Virus record (IMG/VR): IMGVR_UViG_3300044833_000092
Location: 1 to 64,000 of that record
Direction: 5' to 3' (one strand)
DNA: 64,000 nucleotides
Source of the DNA: a virus
Part shown: in pieces, positions 25,940 through 34,302 of the stretch
Layout: the number at the start of each line of letters is the position of its first letter
How positions within the stretch are numbered: the stretch's first letter is position 1
The notes under the pieces: model-generated
Told to the model about the DNA's origin: nothing
What the model saw: the letters and a program-made list of their open reading frames with translations, nothing else
Databases searched by the model: none
Position numbers and translations under genes: made by a program

Positions 25940-26407
25940 TTAAAGATCGTTCCAACCATTTTTATCCGCCACAGCCTCCGGCGGCAGCGCCGGCTCGAAG
26001 AAGTGAAAGACGTACGTTGGCCCATCGGGCGGCCCCCGCCAGAACCCTAGCGTCACCTGGGCGTTGCCGACGAAGCGTATGCGGTCGATCATCAGGTTGA
26101 CCACGCCGCGATTGTCGATCTTGCCGGTCATGTACTTCTCGGAAATTGAGCCCGGCGCAGCCACCGACGAGCTGACGTGCAGGTAGTTGCCGAAACTGTA
26201 ATGGTCCACCGAGACGATCATGCGCAAGCCGTCGTGGAAGTCAAAGACGTTGCTGCGGTACAGGCCGGGGCGATCGAACTCTTTGTCCACAGGTTGGCCA
26301 CGCTGATCCAAGGGCGGCTCGAACCTGTACCAGTTCCAGACTTTCTCCACCGCTTGCGGCCAGCGGCGGCGTGCCAGGGTGGCGCTCTCGGGCTCGATCG
26401 GCAACAT
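25940..26407 (-). CDS. unknown early-region protein
   Basis: A 155-residue protein starting MLPIEPESATLARRRW, with AGGAGG seven bases before the ATG. Aromatic-rich beta sequence (FDFHDGLRMIVSVDHYSFG, THE turn region, LGFWRGPPDG) suggests a compact globular domain. No catalytic motif seen. It is 16 bases upstream of the next gene. Confidence 0.7.
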   Translation of the reverse strand: MLPIEPESATLARRRWPQAVEKVWNWYRFEPPLDQRGQPVDKEFDRPGLYRSNVFDFHDGLRMIVSVDHYSFGNYLHVSSSVAAPGSISEKYMTGKIDNRGVVNLMIDRIRFVGNAQVTLGFWRGPPDGPTYVFHFFEPALPPEAVADKNGWNDL

Positions 26408-26418
26408 GGCGTGACCTC

Positions 26419-26793
26419 CTAGTTTCGGCAATACTGCGACGGCGTGTACCGCGACTTGGCGGTGAAGATTTTCACGTCCCAACAGTGAACCTGATGCTCG
26501 CCCAATTCAACCTTGGCGTTGATGACTTCGGCTACCGCGTGAGCAAACTGGTGATAGAAGCCCTGTTCATTCCAGGGCTCAGGGAGCTTTTCGGCCAAGC
26601 GGATTTGCTCCGTCAGCATCCTGGCCATTGCGCCTCCGACCAGGGCGCGGGTGCAATAATCGGCCACGGCTGTGACACGTTGGGCCGTTGGCAAAGTCAG
26701 GCCGTTCGTCTGGACTGTGAGCATGAAAATGTCCGCGCACCACAGGCGGCATTGCTCGACGGCCTGTTTCATCTTCACTTCGATATCGGGCAT
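26419..26793 (-). CDS. unknown helical protein
   Basis: A 124-residue protein starting MPDIEVKMKQAVEQCRL, with GGAGG before the ATG. Mainly helical, with a Cys/His-containing C-terminal end (HQVHCWDVKIFTAKSRY). Upstream lies a family-A repeat. Function unknown. Confidence 0.7.
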   Translation of the reverse strand: MPDIEVKMKQAVEQCRLWCADIFMLTVQTNGLTLPTAQRVTAVADYCTRALVGGAMARMLTEQIRLAEKLPEPWNEQGFYHQFAHAVAEVINAKVELGEHQVHCWDVKIFTAKSRYTPSQYCRN

Positions 26794-26811
26794 GATTCCC
26801 CTCCGTAGAGG

Positions 26812-26831
26812 GGTGGTGGAAATCCACCACC
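26812..26831 (+). repeat. family A palindromic repeat
   Basis: Exact core with short complementary flanks (AGG/CCT), between two minus-strand genes. Confidence 0.96.
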
Positions 26832-26843
26832 CCTGGATTTCGT

Positions 26844-27008
26844 TCAGTCCGTGTGGCGAAAGTCGTGGGCCGTGGCTAACGGAACCGGCCGCCGCCAAAG
26901 GAACGCTTCAACCCGCTCGCTGCCCTCATCGACAAGCTCGGCCGTGAAGCCGTAGCGTTTGAGTGCATCGCGCAGGTGGCTGTTGAGTACGTCGTACAAG
27001 CCTATCAT
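26844..27008 (-). CDS. 54-residue unknown protein
   Basis: Starts MIGLYDVLNSHLRDALKRYG. The ATG overlaps the stop of the preceding gene (ATGA), which supports this start even though no ribosome binding site is visible. Helical first half, then a basic region (FLWRRPVPLATAHDFRH). Function unknown. Confidence 0.6.
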   Translation of the reverse strand: MIGLYDVLNSHLRDALKRYGFTAELVDEGSERVEAFLWRRPVPLATAHDFRHTD

Positions 27009-27358
27009 CTTGTACTGGAGCTTTGCAAGGCGCACGAACTCTCGGAAGTGGCCCTGGCGTTTTCTATGGACGCTATCGCCAGAATGTCCAGGCGCTCGCC
27101 ACCGTCCGTGACTCGGGCCAAGCCCTTGAGTCCCAATGGCGAATGGAAGTTCATCCAAGCCGTTCCGCCAAAGAGGCGTGCGAATAAGTCGGACACCATG
27201 TCTGCCGTCAAGGGGCCGATGACATTGAACTCGGCCGAGAGTGCTGTTACGTCGGCCGCCGCGGCCGCTATGTCGCCCTTGTCGAAGCCTACGGTGCGTA
27301 CCGGGATGCCGATGGCTTCCAGAGAAAGGATCATGCCGCTCAGGTCGTCATTCGTCAT
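27005..27358 (-). CDS. unknown early-region protein
   Basis: A 117-residue protein starting MTNDDLSGMILSLEAIG. The ATG overlaps the end of the helicase gene by 11 bases and GGAGG is 12 bases upstream. Contains VTALSAEFNVIGPLTADM. It is translated in a chain with the helicase and the following small gene. Function unknown. Confidence 0.65.
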   Translation of the reverse strand: MTNDDLSGMILSLEAIGIPVRTVGFDKGDIAAAAADVTALSAEFNVIGPLTADMVSDLFARLFGGTAWMNFHSPLGLKGLARVTDGGERLDILAIASIENARATSESSCALQSSSTR

Positions 27359-29627
27359 CATCGATTTCCGCCTCCATTTCTTTGAGCAGAGCGCTGATAT
27401 CGTCAGCGTCCAAGTCCTCATCGTCCTCATCGTCGCCCATGTCCTTCTCCAGGCTGGCCAGGGCGTTCCACGTCTCCTCATCGTAGTCGAGGGCGTCCGC
27501 TCGGAATATGTCTGCCGGGTCGGACAGGTCGCCCTGCTCGGCCAGCGAGCCCCACAGTTGCACGGCCGCTCCGGGGAGCATGTCGTCAATGGCCTTGGCC
27601 AGGGCCATCTGCATACTCACGTCGTCGCCGCCCATCGCTACCAAGCCGTCCTCAGTGAACTTGCCTTCCAGGCTTTGAGCGGCCGCCAGCTTCTTGCCCA
27701 TCAACTGCATGGCCGCCTCTTGAATGGTGCCTTCGTAGTACAGGTAGTGGACCCGGCACTCCAGCTTCTGGCCGATGCGCCAGCTACGGGCGGCCGCTTG
27801 CCGCAGCGTGAACAAGTTGTAGCCCGTCTCATAAAAGATCAGGGTCGGGAAGTTGTGGCCCCCTTTCTTGTCGAACAGGTCCAGGCCGGTTTCTACCAGC
27901 TTGGGATGACTGACGACCACCTGATAGCGGCCGCCCTTGTTGTTGATCCAATGCTCGCGGTCGGTGGACTTGACCGATGAACGCAAAGCGATCGCCCGGA
28001 CCCCGGCGTCGTTGACGATATCCACGATGCGGCTGAGTACATCGTGAGTGTCGGTGTTCTGGACGTAGACCCATACCTGTCGGCCGCTGGCGACTTCGGC
28101 TTTGATAAGCTCCAAGAGCTTCTTCTCTTTCGGCCGCAGCTTCTCGTGCAGGGTGATCGGCTGCACCACCGGCACGAAGAACTTGCCTTCCGGATTCCGC
28201 GGCGTGGGTTCGCCCCGCCGCCAGTAGCCGACCATCGGCCAGTTGAACGGATAGTCGATCCAGCAGAGCAAGGTCTGGAGCAAGGCCCCGAGCAGCGAGC
28301 GGTCGCCGTTGCGGATCAGTTCGCGGTTGGCTTCCCGTAGCTCCGTGTCGATGCGGAGATACTCTTTGGCCTGATCCGCGTCCGGCAGGATCGGCCAAGT
28401 GAACTCGCGCAGCTTTGGCAACTGGTCGCTGATCTGCTCCAGTTCCATGTAAGCCGTCACGCCCAGCAGGTGCCGGCCGAACAGCAAGGGTGAGACGCCG
28501 GGCCGGACGTACTCGGCGACGTTACGGCCCTTGGACTTGCCGCGGCCATGCTTGCCCGTCACTGTGGTTTCGCCGCTCGTCTCGGTCGTGACCCGCTCGA
28601 TGCGGCCGTAGCGCTTGTCGAACAGGCCGGGATTGTTCCAGCCCAGCCCTTCGGCCAGCAGCGTCCGCGGATTCAGGCGGAACAGCAGCGGCCGGACGTG
28701 GTTGGCCAAGCCGCCGATCAGCGTGCCGGTCAGTGCCAGAGTCTTGCGACAGGCGGCCGCCATGCAGCCGGCCGCCTCGCCCTGCTCCGACGTGGCGCTC
28801 TTCTCTTCGTGGGCCTCATCGAGGACGAAGTAGTGGAAGTAATTCCGCAAACGCTTGTGGATGAACTTGTCTGGAGCGAAGCGGTCCAGGCCGCCGGCTT
28901 GCTTGCCCTTGTGCTGCCAAAGGCGCTCGCCGCACTCGGCCACGGTTTCGATCATGCCGTTGGGGCCGCCGCGTTGGCCGCGGGCCTTGCGCTTGCTGAC
29001 GAAGTTCTTGCACGTCCGCTGGGCCTTGGCGAAATACTCCGGCGGCAGGAAGTTGCCATCCCTGTCCTTCTGTGGCAAGCCGCACTTCGGACAGCGCTGG
29101 CCCGGCCGCAGCTTGCGCAGCTTCTTGAAGCGCGTTGAGGCTGGCCGCCACTCCGCGCCCAGCTTGATCTTGTCGCGGCCGATGACGAACCACTCCGGGC
29201 ACGTCGGCGCGATGCGGCGCTTGGCGTAGAGCTTCGGCAGCATCTTGCAGGAGTCCAGCATCGTCACCCTGGCGTCGGGGATCGTCGCCAGGATTTCCGC
29301 CTTCCACTTGTGAACCAAGTGGCCGGGGCACATCACGATCGCCCGGTACGGCTTGCCCTTGGCGTCCATGTCGGCGGTGACGATGGCCATGAAGGTCTTG
29401 CCGGTGCCCATCTTCGAGCAGAGCAAGATGCCGGGCTCGCGGGGAATGGCGGCCACCAGTCCGGCTATCAGGTGAGCCTGACTCGGGAACGGCTTGCGCT
29501 TGTAGCGCGAGAAGTCCGGCAGCGGATCGCGCCCCGGAACGTGCAGGGGATTCAGGGCGCTCTCGGCGTTGTTGCCGAGCAGAGAGCCGTAGGTGGCCAG
29601 GTATTCATCGAGCGTGGTTGCGTTCAT
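27348..29627 (-). CDS. SF2 / SNF2-like DEAH helicase
   Basis: A 759-residue ATP-dependent nucleic-acid motor. Motif I is KMGTGKT (GTGKT at 74-78), motif II DEAH at 270-273, a LTGT motif III follows, and QAAARSWRIGQ near residue 615 is motif VI, whose RxGQ form is typical of SNF2-type and related remodelling helicases. An inserted CPKCGLPQ region between motifs Ia and II may bind zinc. The last ~50 residues are very acidic. It may drive replication, recombination or chromatin/protein clearance. The ATG overlaps the upstream stop (ATGA). Confidence 0.85.
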   Translation of the reverse strand: MNATTLDEYLATYGSLLGNNAESALNPLHVPGRDPLPDFSRYKRKPFPSQAHLIAGLVAAIPREPGILLCSKMGTGKTFMAIVTADMDAKGKPYRAIVMCPGHLVHKWKAEILATIPDARVTMLDSCKMLPKLYAKRRIAPTCPEWFVIGRDKIKLGAEWRPASTRFKKLRKLRPGQRCPKCGLPQKDRDGNFLPPEYFAKAQRTCKNFVSKRKARGQRGGPNGMIETVAECGERLWQHKGKQAGGLDRFAPDKFIHKRLRNYFHYFVLDEAHEEKSATSEQGEAAGCMAAACRKTLALTGTLIGGLANHVRPLLFRLNPRTLLAEGLGWNNPGLFDKRYGRIERVTTETSGETTVTGKHGRGKSKGRNVAEYVRPGVSPLLFGRHLLGVTAYMELEQISDQLPKLREFTWPILPDADQAKEYLRIDTELREANRELIRNGDRSLLGALLQTLLCWIDYPFNWPMVGYWRRGEPTPRNPEGKFFVPVVQPITLHEKLRPKEKKLLELIKAEVASGRQVWVYVQNTDTHDVLSRIVDIVNDAGVRAIALRSSVKSTDREHWINNKGGRYQVVVSHPKLVETGLDLFDKKGGHNFPTLIFYETGYNLFTLRQAAARSWRIGQKLECRVHYLYYEGTIQEAAMQLMGKKLAAAQSLEGKFTEDGLVAMGGDDVSMQMALAKAIDDMLPGAAVQLWGSLAEQGDLSDPADIFRADALDYDEETWNALASLEKDMGDDEDDEDLDADDISALLKEMEAEIDDDE

Positions 29628-30043
29628 GGCTTGTCAATTCTCCCTTCGGTTGACTCGAACAGGTGCAGGGTCGTGGGGTGGATATCGACGTACTCAGCGC
29701 CGCCTGTGCGTCGCGGGAAGATCAGGACCATTGGAATGTCCGCCTGGATCAGGCGATACATCGCGTGCTTCAACTCGTCCCAGGTGGGCACGCGATCCGG
29801 CTTGCCCTGCTTGTCGCGGTGCGAGAGCGACAGGTGCCAGAGCGGGCGGCCCTGGAACACCATGTCATGGCTGACCAGGGCGACGAGGGCTCCGTCGTCT
29901 ACGTCGGCCATGTAACCTTTGGGATCAGCCGCTTGTTTGCCGACGAATCTCTCTATCTGCTCCGGCGGCATTGGAATCCTGTACCAGCGGATGCCGCGAA
30001 CCTTTTCGCTGATGGTGCCGGGTATGCCAGCTTGACGCTCCAT
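29624..30043 (-). CDS. unknown protein upstream of the helicase
   Basis: A 139-residue protein starting MERQAGIPGTISEKVRG, with GGAGGG before the ATG. Mixed alpha/beta sequence (YMADVDDGALVALVSHDMVF). Its stop overlaps the helicase start, so the two are co-translated and may act together. Family unknown. Confidence 0.7.
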   Translation of the reverse strand: MERQAGIPGTISEKVRGIRWYRIPMPPEQIERFVGKQAADPKGYMADVDDGALVALVSHDMVFQGRPLWHLSLSHRDKQGKPDRVPTWDELKHAMYRLIQADIPMVLIFPRRTGGAEYVDIHPTTLHLFESTEGRIDKP

Positions 30044-30062
30044 CGGACCCTCCGTTTGCAAG

Positions 30063-30082
30063 GGTGGTGGAAATCCACCACC
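30063..30082 (+). repeat. family A palindromic repeat
   Basis: Exact core in the gap upstream of the gene at 30043; eleven bases from a family-B element. Confidence 0.96.
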
Positions 30083-30093
30083 TGACCTGAAAG

Positions 30094-30113
30094 CTATTGC
30101 GGCGCACCAATAG
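30094..30113 (+). repeat. family B hairpin, intercistronic
   Basis: Exact core eleven bases downstream of the stop at 30124. Here it is not fused to a ribosome binding site. Confidence 0.95.
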
Positions 30114-30123
30114 GCGGACGAGT

Positions 30124-30588
30124 CTACACAATCTTGATCGCCTTGTCCATCAGGCCCTTGCGGACGATCTTGTCCAGTTGCTCGTCCTCGGCCACCATGT
30201 AGGCGCAGTCGCAGCCGTAGCACTTGGCCTTAACGATCAGTTCGTTTATGAGCATCTGTTCGCAGATATAACCGGCCCATTCGCGGACGATCGGCGTGGT
30301 GAACCGGCCGTCGTTCAGTTCCTGCCAGACGGCTTCCTCGCTTAGCACCGGCATGAAGCCGGGTCGCTTGGACTTCAAGACCAAGTGGTAGGTGTTGAAC
30401 CCCAAGCTGTGGGCAAACGCTTCGTAGCCGTAAGGCGAGCGTGTGAATGACGCCCCTGGAGCAATGCCGCTGCTGTAGTTACCGTCGCTGTGATCGACCC
30501 ACAATTGGAACGTCACCTTGGGACTGTAGGCCACCGCCCGCAGAGCCTTGATAGAGCCCTGTGGACCGGCCACGCTCAGGTAGAGCAA
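30124..30588 (-). CDS. unknown protein overlapping the recombinase end
   Basis: The core LLYLSVAGPQGSIKALRAVA to the basic C-terminus is protein-like, with CYGCDCAYMVAEDEQ near the end. The start is unclear. A TTG at 30588 overlaps the recombinase stop by 13 bases. The frame stays open much further upstream, to a GTG at 30813 with GGAG seven bases before it, which would overlap the recombinase by 238 bases. Function unknown. Confidence 0.55.
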   Translation of the reverse strand: MLYLSVAGPQGSIKALRAVAYSPKVTFQLWVDHSDGNYSSGIAPGASFTRSPYGYEAFAHSLGFNTYHLVLKSKRPGFMPVLSEEAVWQELNDGRFTTPIVREWAGYICEQMLINELIVKAKCYGCDCAYMVAEDEQLDKIVRKGLMDKAIKIV

Positions 30589-31550
30589 TTCTCTGCTGTA
30601 GTCCCTGGTGACGGCAGCGGCGTCGAAGGCGAAGCTGTGTTCGCATTCGGTGGCTGTGATTCTGAGTTGCCGGGTTTCTCGGCTGACGCTTCGAGTGGCG
30701 CTTCCAGCGCTGCTGCTGGGTTCTCGTCCAGGCCGTAGCCCGCCGGCATCTTGCCCGAGTGCAGGAGAATCTCGTACTCCTGTGCGTAAGTGCTGACTGT
30801 CATTAGCGACCACTTTTTCACTCCCTTTCTATTGGGGATTTTGGCCTCGAATAGTTTGTTGCCGATCGAACGCAACGTCTCGCCGTTGCAGCGCATAAGG
30901 TAGATGCGGCGCATCAGGCGCAACTCGTAATCGTTGACGACCCAAACCCGGTGGTAAATATCGTGTCCCAGCTTCCTCTCACCCGTAGGCGTTTTCTTTA
31001 CCATGAAGCCGTGAGGCGGGCTGGGCTTATGCACCAAACCCTGGCGCTCCTTCTCCGCCAGGACAGCCTTGACCCGCTCCCGGTTCAGGCTCCGCTCAAA
31101 CTCCGCGAAGATGGACAGGAACGCCACCATCAAGCGACCCATCGGATTGGACGTGTCGAGCCCATACTCAACGAAGTGGCAGTACACGCCCATCTTCTCC
31201 CAATGGTCGAGGGTGGCGAAGGTGTCCCCCATGTTGCGGAATGCCCGGTCCGGCTTGGTGAAGATGATATGGTCCCCCGGTTGCACGGAGTCATAGACCA
31301 CCTTGCCGGCCTTGCGTTGCCGGAACGGCACCCGCCCCGACACTTCCTCATCGGCGAAGTAGCCGAGGTAGGTGCAGCCCAGCGCCTTGAGCCGCCATTC
31401 GACGTAACCCAGCAGTCGCTGCTCCTGGGCCTGGAGCGAAGTCTGCTGATGACCCGTCGATACCCGGCCGTAGGCAAAGACGCGGGCCGGCGGCGATGGC
31501 TCGCTGGCCACTTGAACCGATGGCTTCATGCTGCTCTTCTTGCGGGTCAC
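30576..31550 (-). CDS. serine recombinase (resolvase/invertase type)
   Basis: A 324-residue site-specific recombinase. The GTG start has GGAGG eight bases upstream. VFAYGRVSTGHQQ contains the catalytic serine S31, followed by DEEVSGRVPF, a FTKPDRAFRN motif and FAEFERSLNRERV, all typical of the catalytic domain. A recombinase-type DNA-binding region follows. The last 60 residues are low-complexity Ala/Pro/Ser. It could act in integration, inversion or resolution. No paired attachment sites were identified beside it. Confidence 0.87.
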   Translation of the reverse strand: MTRKKSSMKPSVQVASEPSPPARVFAYGRVSTGHQQTSLQAQEQRLLGYVEWRLKALGCTYLGYFADEEVSGRVPFRQRKAGKVVYDSVQPGDHIIFTKPDRAFRNMGDTFATLDHWEKMGVYCHFVEYGLDTSNPMGRLMVAFLSIFAEFERSLNRERVKAVLAEKERQGLVHKPSPPHGFMVKKTPTGERKLGHDIYHRVWVVNDYELRLMRRIYLMRCNGETLRSIGNKLFEAKIPNRKGVKKWSLMTVSTYAQEYEILLHSGKMPAGYGLDENPAAALEAPLEASAEKPGNSESQPPNANTASPSTPLPSPGTTAENCST

Positions 31551-32089
31551 GATCCTGCCCTCCTGACCTTACCCCGCGGCCGTGGCTCATCCTTGGCCGC
31601 AACGAACTGTTGGAAGTTGCCGCGGTTGACGGTGATGGCGCGCTTGGTGGCACGCTCATACTCGTTCCTCAGATTAGCCAACTCTTTGCTGACATGCTTT
31701 TCCAGTTCCTTAGCCTTGGCGATGACGCTCTGCACAGCCTTCTCGACCTTGGCGTCGTAGAGATACCAGTCGTGGCCACCCCAGGAGCGCACCCTGGCGC
31801 TGCCATCTTTCTTGGTGATGAAGCTTTTCTCCCAGGCCACGGCCTCAAGCGCCTCGAAATCGCCAATGCTGATGCTGCCGCTCGGATCGTCAAAGCGCAT
31901 GATTTTAATGCTGGCGTTGTGCCGCTTGAGCAGATCGTCCAGTTGCTTGATCGACGGCTTGATCTTCCAGCCGACTGACCAGAACATGGCGAAGCGGCCA
32001 TCGGGCAGAAGGTACACCGGTGGATCGGTGGCTCGGAAGAGCTTGGCGTCAAACCCTTTGATCCGTTCTGTCTGTTTCGGTTCTGACAT
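31547..32089 (-). CDS. unknown protein with coiled-coil segment
   Basis: A 180-residue protein starting MSEPKQTERIKGFDAK, with GGGAGA seven bases before the ATG. N-terminal half mixed alpha/beta (DGRFAMFWSVGWKIKPS), then a long helix (VQSVIAKAKELEKHVSKELA) and a basic end. Its stop overlaps the recombinase GTG, so it may be a recombinase partner. Family unknown. Confidence 0.7.
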   Translation of the reverse strand: MSEPKQTERIKGFDAKLFRATDPPVYLLPDGRFAMFWSVGWKIKPSIKQLDDLLKRHNASIKIMRFDDPSGSISIGDFEALEAVAWEKSFITKKDGSARVRSWGGHDWYLYDAKVEKAVQSVIAKAKELEKHVSKELANLRNEYERATKRAITVNRGNFQQFVAAKDEPRPRGKVRRAGS

Positions 32090-32102
32090 GGCGATTCTCC
32101 CA

Positions 32103-32122
32103 GGTGGTGGAAATCCACCACC
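32103..32122 (+). repeat. family A palindromic repeat
   Basis: Exact core between the methyltransferase stop and the next start. Confidence 0.96.
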
Positions 32123-32123
32123 C

Positions 32124-33134
32124 TTACTTGAGTTCGTGAAACGTGCCGTCTTGCGTGACGGCGCGGATGGACAGAATAAAACGCTCCGCTTCGACCGTCT
32201 TGTTCACCAGAGTGCCATCGTCGCGCTCTTCCGTGGTCGCCTCCTTGAGGTATGTTTCCTTGATACAGCTTCCCCGTATGACGTGGGGTTCTTCTCCCGG
32301 CGGGCGAACGGTGCCGTTCAGGTGCCCGGCCGAAAGCAGAACGGCCGTGTGCCCCTTGGACAGCGGCAGCGGCGGGCGGCCCAATGGCAGGGGCACCGGC
32401 GGCCGCAAGTGTTCCTGCAACGGACTGGCCGCCAGTACCCGCTCTATCTCCAGCACCGTCATGGCCATCTTGGCGAACGTCCGTGGCCGCGCCTTACTCT
32501 TGGGGATGACGTACTTGCCGGCATCCGAGCCCACCAGAGCAGGCGGGATCGGCGGATACAATTCCTCCTGCCGCGACAATTCCTTGTGATACTTGCGCTT
32601 GACGCCGATGTAGAAGCTCTCGCGGAACTTGCGAACCTCGCCAGGAAACGGCGTCTGCTTGAAGTCGTCAAGCCGCGGGTTCAGGTACTGCAAGCCAGGG
32701 GAGTAGTCCCCCATCACGTCCTCGGGCACGACGTAGATCAGGATGCCGCCTACGGCCAGCCAGTCGAAACAACGGTGCAGGAACTGCTGCTGAGTCGAGC
32801 CGCCGCCTATCTCGTCGTCGTACGGCGGATTCAGGTACAGCACCTGTATACTGTTGGCCGTGATGGCGCAGTTGAACACGTCGGCCGGAGCCAGACAGCG
32901 CTCGTCGCCGATCTTCTGCTTGCACGCCCGAGCCCGGCCCTCGTCCAGTTCGACGGCCCAGGGCGAGGCTTCCTCGAACGCTGCCGCCAATTGATTGAGC
33001 GCCTCGCCCTTGCCGGCGCACGGGTCCAAGATGTTGAACGGCCCTTCGGCCGAGAGCGCCCGCAGAATCTTGGCGATCGCCGTTTCATGGGCCGGATAGA
33101 AGCCGGCCTTCTGCTGACTAGCCAGACGCGCCAT
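32124..33134 (-). CDS. DNA adenine methyltransferase-like protein
   Basis: A 336-residue SAM-dependent enzyme. The SAM-binding motif is DPCAGKG at 37-43 and the catalytic NPPY is at 102-105, the N6-adenine (amino) methyltransferase signature. The ATG at 33134 (MARLASQQKAGFYPAH) is chosen over one further upstream because AGGGG lies six bases before it. The C-terminal half lacks a recognisable target-recognition domain. Likely role is protection of phage DNA from restriction or regulation. No cognate nuclease is adjacent. Confidence 0.8.
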   Translation of the reverse strand: MARLASQQKAGFYPAHETAIAKILRALSAEGPFNILDPCAGKGEALNQLAAAFEEASPWAVELDEGRARACKQKIGDERCLAPADVFNCAITANSIQVLYLNPPYDDEIGGGSTQQQFLHRCFDWLAVGGILIYVVPEDVMGDYSPGLQYLNPRLDDFKQTPFPGEVRKFRESFYIGVKRKYHKELSRQEELYPPIPPALVGSDAGKYVIPKSKARPRTFAKMAMTVLEIERVLAASPLQEHLRPPVPLPLGRPPLPLSKGHTAVLLSAGHLNGTVRPPGEEPHVIRGSCIKETYLKEATTEERDDGTLVNKTVEAERFILSIRAVTQDGTFHELK

Positions 33135-33333
33135 CGGTATCCCCTTTTGGCTGGGTGTTGCCGGTCGAGCCCGGCACGCACGGTTCATGTACCCACTCGT
33201 AGACGCCGGTGAGGTTCAGCGACCTGACCAGCCGACCGCACCAAGCACAGGTTGCCATGCAGCCGTAATACTCGTCAGCCCGCAGCAGCTTCCTGGGTGA
33301 TTCACTGTCGCCGTTTGATATTGCGTACAGCAT
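33118..33333 (-). CDS. small Cys-containing protein
   Basis: A 71-residue protein starting MLYAISNGDSESPRK. The ATG overlaps the previous stop (TGATG). CAWCGRLVRSL with later HEPC could form a zinc site. Overlaps the methyltransferase start by 17 bases. Function unknown. Confidence 0.65.
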   Translation of the reverse strand: MLYAISNGDSESPRKLLRADEYYGCMATCAWCGRLVRSLNLTGVYEWVHEPCVPGSTGNTQPKGDTDGASG

Positions 33334-33710
33334 CACTTCTTCCCCCTCATAAAGCCGGGCACCTTGCCGGCGATCTTGTCCGCGGCCGCCCGTTCCTTCC
33401 CTGCCCGCTTCCGCGACTTAGCGGTCAACGCCTCCCGCTGACGAGCGATAGCTTCCGTCACCTTGGGCGGCAGGAACAACTGCACGCTGGTTTCGCTATC
33501 GACGTAGACGATGAACGTGGTGTCGCCTTGCTCCCTCTGGCGCAGCGTCCAGACGATGAATGTCTGTGCCGCCCCGATCAGCGGCGTATACAGGCTGATC
33601 GTGGAAGGCTTGGTAGCGCTCACGTCTGGCAGTTCAGCCAGTGAACCTAACATGCGATCGAACTTGCTGGGCGACTTGTAGTTCTGTTCCACGATGTTCT
33701 CTCTCGGCAT
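33333..33710 (-). CDS. unknown basic protein
   Basis: A 125-residue protein starting MPRENIVEQNYKSPSKF, with AGGAG eight bases before the ATG. The C-terminus is strongly basic (RQREALTAKSRKRAGKERAA), so it may bind nucleic acid. The middle (QGDTTFIVYVDSETSVQLFL) is beta-rich. Family unknown. Confidence 0.7.
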   Translation of the reverse strand: MPRENIVEQNYKSPSKFDRMLGSLAELPDVSATKPSTISLYTPLIGAAQTFIVWTLRQREQGDTTFIVYVDSETSVQLFLPPKVTEAIARQREALTAKSRKRAGKERAAADKIAGKVPGFMRGKK

Positions 33711-33733
33711 GTTCGTAGCTCCTGTAGAAGAGG

Positions 33734-33753
33734 GGTGGTGGAAATCCACCACC
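33734..33753 (+). repeat. family A palindromic repeat
   Basis: Exact core with short complementary flanks (GAGG/CCTC) upstream of the gene at 33710. Confidence 0.96.
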
Positions 33754-33769
33754 CCTCGGGTGTGACCTT

Positions 33770-33789
33770 CTATTGCGGCACCGCAATAG
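33770..33789. repeat. family B hairpin, symmetric variant
   Basis: CTATTGCGGCACCGCAATAG: both arms are complementary over nine bases with a CA centre. It directly abuts the stop of the upstream gene at 33790. Confidence 0.94.
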
Positions 33790-34302
33790 CTAACCGTCGA
33801 TGGTGAAGTAGGCGTGACGGCCACGCTCCTGAACGAAGCATAGACGCCTGCCGAAGTCGGGCGCTAGGAGCGTCCGGACGGCTTCGATGTACAACTTGTC
33901 AGTGACCAATCGACTCGCCGGATGCGGCACGACGACCATAGGCCCGGACCACAGCGGCGGCACGGCCTGACCAGCAACCGTACCACAGCATACTACCACG
34001 TCCGGCTTGTGCAAATCTAGCTCCGAAGCGATCCATTTTGGATCGGCCGGAAACTTGCCCGCTGAGTCCCCGTAGCTCACCTTGGGAGAGGCATTCGAGA
34101 ACGCCATGTCCTCCCGCTCGAAGCAGTCCTCGCCCAGGAGCTTTCGGAGGCGATTGCCCGAGCGACAGCGGCCCGTAGCCCACAGCCAGCCGAGCCGCCA
34201 TTCCGAGGACCATTCAGGGAGCGGGACCGCCACCCCCTTCTGCTTGTGCCAGCCGTGTAGTGGCCGGTGGAACCAAGCGTTCTGTAGAAACGTCAGTATC
34301 AT
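33790..34302 (-). CDS. possible uracil-DNA-glycosylase-fold protein
   Basis: A 170-residue protein with GGAGG four bases before the ATG. HKPDVVVCCGTVAGQAV followed by MVVVPHPASRL resembles the strand-loop and HP(S/A) ends of the uracil-DNA glycosylase superfamily, and NRLRKLLGED could be the helix of the N-terminal half. The first active-site motif is not clear. A base-excision or DNA-modification role is a hypothesis only. Confidence 0.45.
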   Translation of the reverse strand: MILTFLQNAWFHRPLHGWHKQKGVAVPLPEWSSEWRLGWLWATGRCRSGNRLRKLLGEDCFEREDMAFSNASPKVSYGDSAGKFPADPKWIASELDLHKPDVVVCCGTVAGQAVPPLWSGPMVVVPHPASRLVTDKLYIEAVRTLLAPDFGRRLCFVQERGRHAYFTIDG

